A stretch of 64,000 bases of DNA. It comes from Oxalobacteraceae sp. CFBP 13730. Lineage in GTDB: Bacteria; Pseudomonadota; Gammaproteobacteria; Burkholderiales; Burkholderiaceae_D. Of this stretch, positions 17,108-25,470 are shown piece after piece. Position numbers and translations under genes: made by a program. The notes below the pieces were generated by a model that was given only the letters and a program-made list of their open reading frames with translations, made no database searches and had not been told where the DNA came from. Each line of letters starts with the position of its first letter. Position 1 is the stretch's first letter. The stretch spans positions 434,001-498,000 of the forward strand of contig JACYUQ010000002.1 in the NCBI GenBank assembly GCA_014841835.1, written 5' to 3'.

Positions 17108-17482
17108 GTGGATCGACGACAACGACCGGTCGACATCATCGGGAAAGCGCAGAAGACTTTTCCAATAGCCTGGTACTTCGATTGCTCCTGGGTCAACGCC
17201 TTCTTCCTGATAGACCCGCAACGCGTGGCAGCGCTACCGCTGTCGAAGCGCCCCTCAGCGGTGCCGGGGGCGCGCTGGCGCGAACACGAGAAGAACGGCC
17301 AATTCCAGCGCGTCCTGTGGGACGACGTGCGCATGGTGCCGCTGGTCGTGGAAACCGGCGACCGCGCCGGAACCTTCTTCGAACGGCTCATGGTCAAGCC
17401 GCGCCCGACGCTGACGAAGTTCCTGCCCTGGGCCCAGGTGAAGGGCTATGCGCAAAGGGAATATTCGGATTTCCTGGACTGA
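17108..17482 (+). CDS. Hypothetical protein or gene fragment
   Basis: A 124-codon frame that begins at GTG 17108 and reads PIAWYFDCSWVNAFFLIDPQ, then GARWREHEKNGQFQRVLWDD, VRMVPLVVETGDRAGTFFE and ends KGYAQREYSDFLD. The amino-acid make-up is protein-like, with an alternating strand pattern. No ribosome site is evident and the next gene is decayed, so it may be the tail of a longer lost gene. I do not recognise the family. Confidence 0.35.
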   Translation: MDRRQRPVDIIGKAQKTFPIAWYFDCSWVNAFFLIDPQRVAALPLSKRPSAVPGARWREHEKNGQFQRVLWDDVRMVPLVVETGDRAGTFFERLMVKPRPTLTKFLPWAQVKGYAQREYSDFLD

Positions 17483-17587
17483 GGCGAGCCGTGTGGAAGG
17501 GACTCGCGCGATCGCAGGAGAGTCACGATAGCATCGAGATGCCGGACAATGACCGCCTCTTCGACAGCCGGCGCTGGACATGATCGC

Positions 17588-18236
17588 CACGAAAAACATC
17601 AGGCCGCCGGACACAATGACGACGCCGGCTTCAATTCCTTCAAGACCGGCTGGAAGGGTTTTCACCTGGAATGGTACGACGCCAGCCACCCCTCGGCCCG
17701 GCGCCTGCGTCCGCAGACCTGGGCGCTGCTGCAGGCGATTCCCTCGGTGAAAGCGGCGATGTTCGCCGAACTGCCGCCCGGCGCCCCGCTGAACCCGCAC
17801 TGCGACCCGTTCGCCGGATCGATGCGCTACCACCTGGGCCTGGCCACCCCGAACGACGACCGCTGCTTCATCGTGGTCGACGGCCAGCGTCACAGCTGGC
17901 GGGACGGGCTGGGCGTCATGTTCGACGAAACCTGTATCCACTGGGCGTTGAACGGCAGCGACAGCCGCCGCGTCAACCTCTTCTGCGACGTCGAACGCCC
18001 GATGCGCTACCGCTGGATGGGCGCGGTCAACCGCTGGCTCATGCCGCACGATGATGACCGCGGCCAGTTCGCGCAACGAAACCGGCGACCAGACCGGGCT
18101 GGTCAGCGAGGCGTTCCGGATTTCGCACGCGATGGCTCGCTACCGCAGGCGCTACAAGGCGTGGAGCGGGTCCGCCTACAGGCTCACCAAGGCGACCCTG
18201 ATCGGTGCCCTGGCGGCGTTTGTCTACTGGGTCTGA
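17588..18236 (+). pseudogene. Decayed aspartyl/asparaginyl beta-hydroxylase (LpxO-like)
   Basis: Recognisable from GHNDDAGFNSFKTGW onward: KAAMFAELPPGAPLNPHCDP carries the first Fe ligands (HxD), then GSMRYHLGLATPNDDRCFIV, WRDGLGVMFDETCIHWALNG with the distal His, and VNLFCDVERPMRYRWMGAVN. After NRWLMPH near 18050 the frame is lost; the continuation is in the next frame (AASSRNETGDQTGLVSEAFR to the C-terminal membrane segment LTKATLIGALAAFVYWV, stop 18236). About the first third of a normal ~300-aa LpxO is missing. LpxO hydroxylates the secondary acyl chain of lipid A using Fe(II) and 2-oxoglutarate; this copy should be inactive. A sequencing slip could explain the frameshift but not the missing N-terminus. 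Confidence 0.75.
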
Positions 18237-18307
18237 GCCGAGCCGCTTCTGCAGGATGGCTTCGTAGGGCTGGTCCGACGCGGGTCAGGGCGTGGCCGCT
18301 CCTGCGG

Positions 18308-21300
18308 CTAGGGCTGGGGGAGAAAAGCGTCGCGAGCCAGCAGTGCTTCCCAGCGCCGGCAATCATACGGCCGCCCCTGTGCACGGCGGGCAGCCGCCAA
18401 TTCGTCGCCTACGGTGAAGCACGCATGCCAGCACAGATGAGCCACGTACTTCTGCTGCGTCAAGGCAATGTGATACTCGCCGTAGTTGTCGAACGGCCCC
18501 AGGTCATCTGCGAGCACATCCTTCACCTGCGGGTCCCACTCGACGATCTTCGAGGCGACCAGGCCTGCGACCACGAGCACGTCGAGATTGAAGATCGATG
18601 CCAGTTCGCGCAACTCCTTTTCCTTGTCACCAAACACGAAAACCGGGAGGCCTTTGCCGCAAACCAGCCCGTCCGGATCAGCCGCCGTCGCCGCCCGCGG
18701 CAGCGGCAGCGGCAGCGGCAGCGGCAAATCGTGCGCCCCCAACGCTTCCAGCCCTGCCAGAACCGTGGTCCGCAGGAGCGGATGCGAGGGATTGGCGTGC
18801 AACAAGTGCAAGAACGTTTCCCGATAGCGCTGCATCGTCGCGGGATAGCGCAAAGCAGCGAGCGCCAAGCCGGCCGCCAGCGCGCAGCGGGCGTGGAGAT
18901 GGCAAAACGGATAGGAAGGGTTGCCGAGCTGTCCTGTGCCGCGATCCTCGCAACGCGCGGCGAGACGGTCAAGCTCGGACCAACGCCCATGTTCGGCAAG
19001 GACGGCCATGGCGCCGATGGCGCGTGCGCGGAGGATTGCCTGCGCATCGCCGAGCCGGTGCCAGATCAGGCCTGCTACACCCTCTGCGGCATCGATGGCC
19101 TGCTCCGGCCAGCCGCCATGTTCGTGCTGGCCGCCTTTCGCAGCCAGACGCGCCATCGCGCTGTCGAACAGGCGCCCACCGATGCCTGGCGCATCCACCG
19201 CGCCGACCTTGGCGGCCAGCAGCGCCGCCAGCGTCATCCATACCGCAGCATTTGCATGCGATTCGTGCATGCAAATGCTGTCGATCACCTCCCTGACGAC
19301 CGCGCCGATGGGCGTCGGGCCGAACCGGGCCAGGCGCTCGAGCACCATGTCGAGCCCGTATGGGTTTTCGACCAGGCTCGCGGGGTCGGCCCTCACCAGG
19401 CGCGATGCCAGCAGATGCCGGACCTCCTGTACCGAGGGCGTTGCGGCCCAGTCCGCGAGGCAGGTTTCGAGCGCCGCGAGGCGTGCCGCCGCCGCATCGT
19501 AAGGCAGGCGAGCGCTTGCGAGGGCTTCGAGATAACGCCGCCGCGCCGGATAGCCGACCTGCTGCTGCAATGCGTCGAACAAGGTTCGCTCCGGCGCCCG
19601 TACACCGAGCGCGTCGAATTTCGACCAGGCCAGCTCGAGCGCGTCCGGGTCCGCGATATCGGTGGCCGACGCGATCCGCGCGGCAGAGGCGGCGGCCGCG
19701 TCGAACTCGTCGGCCAGCCGGGCGTGCGCCGGTTCGCCGTCCACGTCGCCGCCCTCGAACGCTGCGCTGTCGGCAACGGACTGCGCCTGGTGCAGCGCAG
19801 AGTTCGCTGCCAGCAGCGTCCTCATGCGGGCGAGAGATTCCCCGGGCACGAGCCGGGAAGCCGCGCATTGTTTCAAAAGTTCGTGCAGCATGAAAATCGG
19901 GAAACGCTCGGCGTCCGTGGCGGCCGTGGCGGCCTGCGCCTGGCTTAGCAATGCGTCCACAAGCGCGGAGGGGGCCAGGTGACCGCGTCCGAGCAGGGCG
20001 GCCACGGCTCCGCCGTCGAGTCCCCGCCGCGGCACCGATGCGGCTGCTCCACTGAATGTGTACCATTGTTTCGGCAAGTCGAGCATGAACAGGGCCAGTG
20101 CGGGCGCTGCGTCGAGCAAGCGCCGCTCGAGGAGTCCCGTCACCGTTGGCGACAGCGAAGCGTCGAGCTTGACCAGCCCCTCGTGCTCCCACTGTGCGAG
20201 CAGGGCAAGTGCGCCTTCACCGAGCGCGGCGGCGGCCGCTGGTCCGAAACGATCCCATGGAAAATGCTCGGTGTATGCACCGCCAATCCCGGACATACAG
20301 AGGCGGGTGAAACGATACGCCCGGACCGGGTCCAGCGGCGTTCCCTTCAGGTTCGCGGTGACCGCGAACACCTCGCTCAGGATCACGGTGTCCGCGACGG
20401 TGATCTCGTCGACCAGGGACAGGCCGAGCCTGCAGAGCGCCCTCGCGTCGTCGGGCGAGACGGGCAGGATCGCACGGGCGAGTTCGGCATATGCCTCGCT
20501 GCGCCAGGTCATGTCGGGCTTGTCACCGATGTGCTGCGCCACGCGCTCGGCCAGCTTGCAGGCTGCCGGGAGCGTTGCGGGAACGGCAGCGAAGCGGGCC
20601 ACCTGCGCGATCTGCTCGGACACCGTCCAGGACCGGCCCGGATCCGCTATTTGCAGGCAACGTTCGGCCAGGTCGGCCGAGAATACGCGGCAAACGGCGA
20701 GCGTGCGCAAGGTGAGTGCGCGGCCGATGGCATCCAGATGCCTGGCCGGGTTGGTAAGCCGCTTGCCATCCGCGTCCTGGCGCGGCAGGCGTTCCCAGGC
20801 CGCCACTAGGGCCTGCGCCGCGCCGGCGTCGCTACAGGCTGAGAGGAGGCGTCCGCATGCCCGCGCCAGGTCCGTCAAGGGCAGGATCACCTGATCGAAA
20901 ATGGCAGCCATCGACTCCGCCGGCTCATCGTCCTCGACCGTGCCCAGGCCCGGGCGGGCCTGCTGCGCAAGCAGTGCCGAAATCGTCTCCGCACTTTCAT
21001 TGGCGTCGCGCACCAGAGCATGCATCTGGTCCGGGAGCAGGTCGCGCAACGATGGTGCGCGGCCTTGATGCAGCGCTTCGACGATTGCATAAAACACCCA
21101 GGGCTCGAGATCCATGCCGTGCGCAGTCCCGGCAAAGGCGCGTACGTCGGGGCGCGCCAGGCGGCAGGCGGTGAGCAAGGTCCCGCATTCCATCGGCAAG
21201 TCGAGGCGAAGTGCGGCCGCCGCTGCGTCGAGCAGAGCGCGATGCGGCTTGTCGAGCGCGCCGCACCCGTGTTGCCCGGGGGCTTGCCCCAGGCTGCGCG

Positions 21301-23920
21301 TCAACTGCTGCACGAGTACGGTTTCGGATGCGGTGTCGCAGTTCTGCCATGCCGCCAGCGCTGCCGCGAACAAGAACGGCGCCGCGACCGGGCTGTCGCA
21401 CAGCGCAGCGAAAGCCCGGGCAAGATGGCCGCCGGGAAGCGCGCGCGCCAGGGCGAAAAGGCGGGACGCGATAGCGAAACCCGTATCCAGGGGCAGCCCG
21501 CCAACCAGGGCGAAGGTCGCCTCGAACTCGCCGCGCGCCAGGTGGTCAAGGGGGAGCGCGAGCAGGTCGACCGGGTCGGCATGGTCCTGCCCCGGCGGGC
21601 GGGCCTGCTGCCTGCGCCAGTCCGACCATTCCGACGTGCGCCTGGCGTGCCTGGCGGCCTCCGCAAGGTCGCCCTTGAGCAGATGCACGATGGTGAGGCG
21701 GGCGTGCCTCGACTCGGGACGGCGGGTCCGCAGCGTGAACAGGCGACGCATCGCGTCGATGTCGTCGGTCAGCGCAACAAGATCCGGATTGTCCGCGATA
21801 AAGCGGTCACCTTGGGAGCCGCCATGCAGCAAGGCCCCAAGCTCCACCAGCAAGCCGACCACGGTGGCGGGATCCGCGCTGCGCGCCGCCAGGCTCAGGG
21901 CAGTCCTGATGCGCAAGATGCGCAAGCTGCGCTTGCCGACATCGCTCATCCGCTGGCCCGGCAGGCGTTCGCTGTAGGCGAGCTCAACGGCGTTGCGCGT
22001 GTCGCCCAATTGCTTCAGTAGGCCTGGCAAGGCGTAGCAGGCATATTGCGATTCTTCCTGCGCGGTATCGAGCCGCTTGGCAAGCGCGCGCAGCGAGGGC
22101 AGGTCGTCGCCAAAGCGCTTCCACATGAACGTTTCCGTTGGCTCGTCGCGGAAGATCACCCCCATCGATGTCATTTCGAGCAGGGGGCTGAGGTCGGCGA
22201 ACATGCTCTGCACCTGGGCGAGCTCGATCCCGTTGGCGTGGGCGTATTCCGCCGGTGGAATGGGCGGGGGCAGGACGGCCAGCCCGCAGAGGAAGGGCTT
22301 GAGGTAGTCGAACCCACCGTCGCGGTCGGCCGCATCGCCGATCGCCGCCTGCACCCGCTCTGCGATCAGCTCCTCGACCGACACCACCGCATGCGATTCC
22401 GGCCTGCGTACCAGTTCGTCCCAATTGCCAACCAGATGCGACAGGACACGCGGATTGCCGGCCGAACGCGCCACGGCGACGTCGATCTCCTTGTCGCTGA
22501 CCTCGCCGAGCGAGGCACGCACATATTCGTCCGTCTCGAGGCGGGTGAATTCTTGCACGGCGAATTGCCGCAGTCGCGGGCCCGTGCCGAGCAGCGCTTG
22601 GCGCTCGGTGCGGCAACTCAGCACCAGCCGGACGTGCTCGGGGAGCTCGAGACGCAGTGCGCTTTCCACCAGCGCAACTGGAAAAGCATCCTCGCCGCGG
22701 TCGCGTGCCTGCTGGGCAGCATTGTCGGCGGCGTCGACCAGCAGTATCAGCAAACTGTCGGGCCGGTTGGCCCGCAGCGTCTCGACGGCCTGCGCCAGGC
22801 GTTTGCGAAAACTGCGGAGCAGGGCGCTCGCGTCGCCCTGGCAGGGCAGCAGCGGGTCGCACAGTCCCCTGGTGGCGAGCACGTTCACAATGTGCACTAG
22901 GCCGCGGTCGGGACGATGGCGGGCGTCCTCCAGCGTCCGATAGGCGCCGCCGGCAAAACAGTCGAAGAGCACGACTTCGAAATTCGCCGGCGCAGACGCT
23001 TCCAGGCTTTGCATCAGTACTGTCTTGCCGCTACCTCCGGGAGCGTGGACAACCAGCGGGCCAGTCAAAGCAGGGATCATGTGCAGGATGTCCCACGTCT
23101 GGCCGCGCACCACCTGGCTGCCGACCGCCGGAAAGGCCGGGGGCGCCGGCAGCAACTGCTCTTCGTCGGCTAGTCCCAGTACATCGAGCACGTCGATCCG
23201 GCGGATGACGTTGCGCTGCTCCCCGGGGCTTTCGGCCTTGGCGCGGACCATGGCGCACAAGCGATGCAGGCGCGCCGTCGCCATCGCATCGTTGCCTGCA
23301 GACCAGGACGCCAGCCGCCTGCCGACGCGTTGCGTCAGGGTGGCCACATTGTCCAGGTCTGCCTGGAAGTCGAGGCGGCGGGCGAAATCGGCGCGTTCGT
23401 CCGGATCGAGATTAACGGCCGTACAGAACGCCCGATATTGAATCCAGAGCGCCTTTTCTTCCGGCGCCGGCGCCGTATCGTTGCGTACGTGCTCGACCGC
23501 GGCAAGAAACGTGGCGGAGATGGGCCTGTTGGTGACGATGCCATAGCACCGTTTTTGCATCGCCGGCTTTCCTTTGTGCTGCTTCAGGAGGGCTTTTTCC
23601 GACCCTGCAAACTTGTCCAGGGTCTTGACCATGTCGGAGGCCGCCGCCGCCTTGTGCGCATCCGAGATCGAGTACTTGAACTGCAGTATGTGCTGGCGCG
23701 TACAGGTATGGAAAGTACAGCTGTCATCGCCGTAATACAGGGCAAGATCGGCGATGTCGATGGTTTCCCGGGTGGCGATGCCGAAGTCGGCCGGCGCCAG
23801 GCCTTCGACAGCGATGCCCATCAGGGCATCGCCCGGCGCGAACAGTTCGAGCGCGCGGCGCGCGGTCCAGGCTTCGTGAAAATGGTGTCCTTCGCGTGAG
23901 GCCCGAACCTTGTCGACCAT
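18308..23920 (-). CDS. Nuclease-STAND NTPase, Avs-like candidate antiviral protein
   Basis: A 1,870-aa protein; ATG 23920 is preceded by GGAAGAAGAG, and a longer upstream frame has no site. Residues 1-110 look like a PD-(D/E)xK nuclease of the DUF4297/Cap4 type: EGHHFHEAWTARRALELF, IAVEG (Glu39), IDIADLALYYG (Asp58), HILQFKYS (Gln80-x-Lys82). A P-loop NTPase follows: VVHAPGGSGKTVLMQSLE (Walker A 293-300), LLILLVDAADNA (Walker B 396), LVLSCRTERQ (sensor I), SAGNPRVLSHL. The remaining ~1,300 residues are helical repeats, the usual STAND sensor. Architecture equals antiviral STAND (Avs) and bNACHT proteins that detect phage proteins and then cut DNA. Single gene, own upstream region. The defence role is inference. 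Confidence 0.75.
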   Translation of the reverse strand: MVDKVRASREGHHFHEAWTARRALELFAPGDALMGIAVEGLAPADFGIATRETIDIADLALYYGDDSCTFHTCTRQHILQFKYSISDAHKAAAASDMVKTLDKFAGSEKALLKQHKGKPAMQKRCYGIVTNRPISATFLAAVEHVRNDTAPAPEEKALWIQYRAFCTAVNLDPDERADFARRLDFQADLDNVATLTQRVGRRLASWSAGNDAMATARLHRLCAMVRAKAESPGEQRNVIRRIDVLDVLGLADEEQLLPAPPAFPAVGSQVVRGQTWDILHMIPALTGPLVVHAPGGSGKTVLMQSLEASAPANFEVVLFDCFAGGAYRTLEDARHRPDRGLVHIVNVLATRGLCDPLLPCQGDASALLRSFRKRLAQAVETLRANRPDSLLILLVDAADNAAQQARDRGEDAFPVALVESALRLELPEHVRLVLSCRTERQALLGTGPRLRQFAVQEFTRLETDEYVRASLGEVSDKEIDVAVARSAGNPRVLSHLVGNWDELVRRPESHAVVSVEELIAERVQAAIGDAADRDGGFDYLKPFLCGLAVLPPPIPPAEYAHANGIELAQVQSMFADLSPLLEMTSMGVIFRDEPTETFMWKRFGDDLPSLRALAKRLDTAQEESQYACYALPGLLKQLGDTRNAVELAYSERLPGQRMSDVGKRSLRILRIRTALSLAARSADPATVVGLLVELGALLHGGSQGDRFIADNPDLVALTDDIDAMRRLFTLRTRRPESRHARLTIVHLLKGDLAEAARHARRTSEWSDWRRQQARPPGQDHADPVDLLALPLDHLARGEFEATFALVGGLPLDTGFAIASRLFALARALPGGHLARAFAALCDSPVAAPFLFAAALAAWQNCDTASETVLVQQLTRSLGQAPGQHGCGALDKPHRALLDAAAAALRLDLPMECGTLLTACRLARPDVRAFAGTAHGMDLEPWVFYAIVEALHQGRAPSLRDLLPDQMHALVRDANESAETISALLAQQARPGLGTVEDDEPAESMAAIFDQVILPLTDLARACGRLLSACSDAGAAQALVAAWERLPRQDADGKRLTNPARHLDAIGRALTLRTLAVCRVFSADLAERCLQIADPGRSWTVSEQIAQVARFAAVPATLPAACKLAERVAQHIGDKPDMTWRSEAYAELARAILPVSPDDARALCRLGLSLVDEITVADTVILSEVFAVTANLKGTPLDPVRAYRFTRLCMSGIGGAYTEHFPWDRFGPAAAAALGEGALALLAQWEHEGLVKLDASLSPTVTGLLERRLLDAAPALALFMLDLPKQWYTFSGAAASVPRRGLDGGAVAALLGRGHLAPSALVDALLSQAQAATAATDAERFPIFMLHELLKQCAASRLVPGESLARMRTLLAANSALHQAQSVADSAAFEGGDVDGEPAHARLADEFDAAAASAARIASATDIADPDALELAWSKFDALGVRAPERTLFDALQQQVGYPARRRYLEALASARLPYDAAAARLAALETCLADWAATPSVQEVRHLLASRLVRADPASLVENPYGLDMVLERLARFGPTPIGAVVREVIDSICMHESHANAAVWMTLAALLAAKVGAVDAPGIGGRLFDSAMARLAAKGGQHEHGGWPEQAIDAAEGVAGLIWHRLGDAQAILRARAIGAMAVLAEHGRWSELDRLAARCEDRGTGQLGNPSYPFCHLHARCALAAGLALAALRYPATMQRYRETFLHLLHANPSHPLLRTTVLAGLEALGAHDLPLPLPLPLPRAATAADPDGLVCGKGLPVFVFGDKEKELRELASIFNLDVLVVAGLVASKIVEWDPQVKDVLADDLGPFDNYGEYHIALTQQKYVAHLCWHACFTVGDELAAARRAQGRPYDCRRWEALLARDAFLPQP
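18699..18726 (-). repeat. Hexanucleotide repeat GGCAGC within the STAND gene
   Basis: Four full GGCAGC units plus GGCA encode alternating Leu-Pro (LPLPLPLPLPR) near residue 1735. Slippage by one unit adds or removes two residues without changing frame. Confidence 0.8.
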
Positions 23921-24241
23921 TGCGTGCTCTTCTTCCGGAATAGTTGTGTTGAGGTGCAATGATAAGCCTTCGGAGCACAGATAAGAAATCATGCAGCTTA
24001 CCGATTGGCGTGCTCGACACTTTGGGCCTATTTGCAGGCGATGGGAGGATCGGTGCGGGCGTGCAGTTCCTGGTCCGGGGCCTTCGGCGTACAGCACACC
24101 GTACAGCAAACACCTGTGTCCGGCGCCTGTAGGTGGCAATCATGCGAAAACACCGCATAATCTATATTATGTTAAATGCGCTATCTACATGAATGCATGT
24201 GAACAGATGCAACCCCAGTAGCACCCCCCTGTCGATGGAAT
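23921..24241 (-). promoter_or_regulatory. Upstream region of the STAND gene
   Basis: 321 bp between the STAND start and the end of the PP2C gene. No gene is supported. An AT-rich core at 24150-24185 contains the inverted repeat CATAAT-CTAT-ATTATG (24156-24171), and on the minus strand offers TATA-like -10 elements. This is the likely promoter of the nuclease-STAND gene, with a transcript leader of over 200 bases, unless a second promoter lies nearer the start. Confidence 0.35.
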
Positions 24242-25108
24242 CTAAGTTCCAATCCAGAGCACCGCAGACGCGTCGTCAGCCTGCTTGACGGCGCGTGCCG
24301 CCGTCTCTGTGCTCTTGAACTCGTGGTTCCGCAACTTGTCGAGTTGCGCCTGCAAGCCGGCATCGATGCATGCTTCCACGAGCGCCGTGTCGCTGTACAA
24401 CCCGTACGGGTCGACCAGTCGATAAAAGCCATCCGTCATCACGAGCACACTGGCACCGTATGCGAGTGTGAGGCTGCGCAATCGCGCCTGGAAAGGTCCC
24501 TGCGGCGCCACACACAGCACGCCGGGCGATTGCGCGGTGCTTTGCGATTCGCGGCGTGCGCGCAGCATCGGCAGCATGCGTTCACGACGATGCAGCGGAT
24601 CGTCGACACCTTCACGCTTCAATGTGGCAATGCAGTCCTGCAGAATCGCCTCCTGCGGATTCACGAACGGATCCGGATCGATGCAGATACCTGGGGCCGT
24701 GCAGATCAGGGTCTTGCAGTCACCAAGGCTGTACAGCGTAGCGTGCGCGGCGCCGTCCCGATGCAAGATCCTCAGCCAGGTCATCGCTGCAATCGGCCAC
24801 GCATGCAGTGGAACGGCCAGACCATCTGCCAGAGGCATGAACTGCGCTCGCACATCGGCGATCGCGGCCAACACGCAATCCTGCTGGTCGCGTCCCGGTT
24901 TCAGCGCGTTCCGGAGTGCGGCGGCAAACGCACGAACGAACCACGCGACATCGCCCTGATGCTCGTCGATGTAGTCGCGGTCGGCGACGGACGAACCACC
25001 GTCGATGACGACAATATCGGTCACCCCAGCGGCGTTGAACACAGCGACGTGGTCATCATTGCGCATGGGATCGGGATGGGCGCCGGCGCAAACGTGCTCA
25101 AGCTTCAT
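24242..25108 (-). CDS. PP2C-family protein phosphatase
   Basis: A 288-aa PPM/PP2C-type Ser/Thr phosphatase. Metal-binding and structural motifs appear in order: NDDHVAVFNAAG with VVIDGGSSVADRD (first Asp), LYSLGDCKTL (GD motif), VLVMTDGFYRLVDPYG (Asp of the DG motif), and the C-terminal DDASAVLW (last Asp). This length is usual for bacterial stand-alone PP2C proteins. It lies 321 bp upstream of the nuclease-STAND gene on the same strand. It may oppose the Ser/Thr kinase at 14164, or regulate or accompany the STAND protein; the sequence does not decide. The 23-bp piece at 24327 recurs at 34817. Confidence 0.8.
   Translation of the reverse strand: MKLEHVCAGAHPDPMRNDDHVAVFNAAGVTDIVVIDGGSSVADRDYIDEHQGDVAWFVRAFAAALRNALKPGRDQQDCVLAAIADVRAQFMPLADGLAVPLHAWPIAAMTWLRILHRDGAAHATLYSLGDCKTLICTAPGICIDPDPFVNPQEAILQDCIATLKREGVDDPLHRRERMLPMLRARRESQSTAQSPGVLCVAPQGPFQARLRSLTLAYGASVLVMTDGFYRLVDPYGLYSDTALVEACIDAGLQAQLDKLRNHEFKSTETAARAVKQADDASAVLWIGT
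24327..24349 (+). repeat. 23-bp repeat, copy inside the PP2C gene
   Basis: A 23-bp stretch containing GCAACTTGTCGAGTTGC, coding for LDKLRN on the minus strand. It is identical to 34817-34839. The flanks show weaker similarity (GCAAGC, then GAT and GCATG), suggesting the second copy is a relic of a related gene. Confidence 0.7.
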
Positions 25109-25189
25109 CTTGTGGTGTCTGTTTGATCATTGCGTGAACTCTACCCCGGTCGGTCGGAGAGGACAAGCAGGTAAGGCTGCGCAATTATC

Positions 25190-25222
25190 TAACTCGACAA
25201 TATATCTCCTAATGTCGAGTTA
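25190..25222. promoter_or_regulatory. 10-bp perfect inverted repeat upstream of the PP2C gene
   Basis: TAACTCGACA (25190-25199) and TGTCGAGTTA (25213-25222) are exact complements 13 bp apart, 82 bp before the PP2C start. There is no T tract on either side, so an operator is more likely than a terminator. The TGTCGAGTT half also occurs in the 23-bp repeats. The rest of 25109-25470 shows no supported gene; a 63-codon plus-strand frame at 25239 is unconvincing. Confidence 0.5.
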
Positions 25223-25470
25223 AAGAGATGATGTCAGCATGTCGAATGCGGAGCAAACAACGCGCAGCCTGTCCCTTGCGATCTCATCGCTTTGTATCAA
25301 GCAGCGACGCGTGCAGCAAATTAACGGCTTATGGTCTGCTGCAACGGGCGCATGCCCGATCTACATAAGGACCGCGCATGGGCGATCCGCCAACTGGGAT
25401 ATCTGGCAATGTCGTTTCGAGCCAGTATGACGCCCCTGCTCCAGCAAGGGCGGATACATGTCGCCGTCTA

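Noticed and set aside
17549-19948. A 799-codon plus-strand frame
   Set aside because: Its first third is the lpxO-like remnant, but after 18236 it only mirrors the STAND gene on the other strand and shows antisense-type Arg/Gln/His-rich composition.
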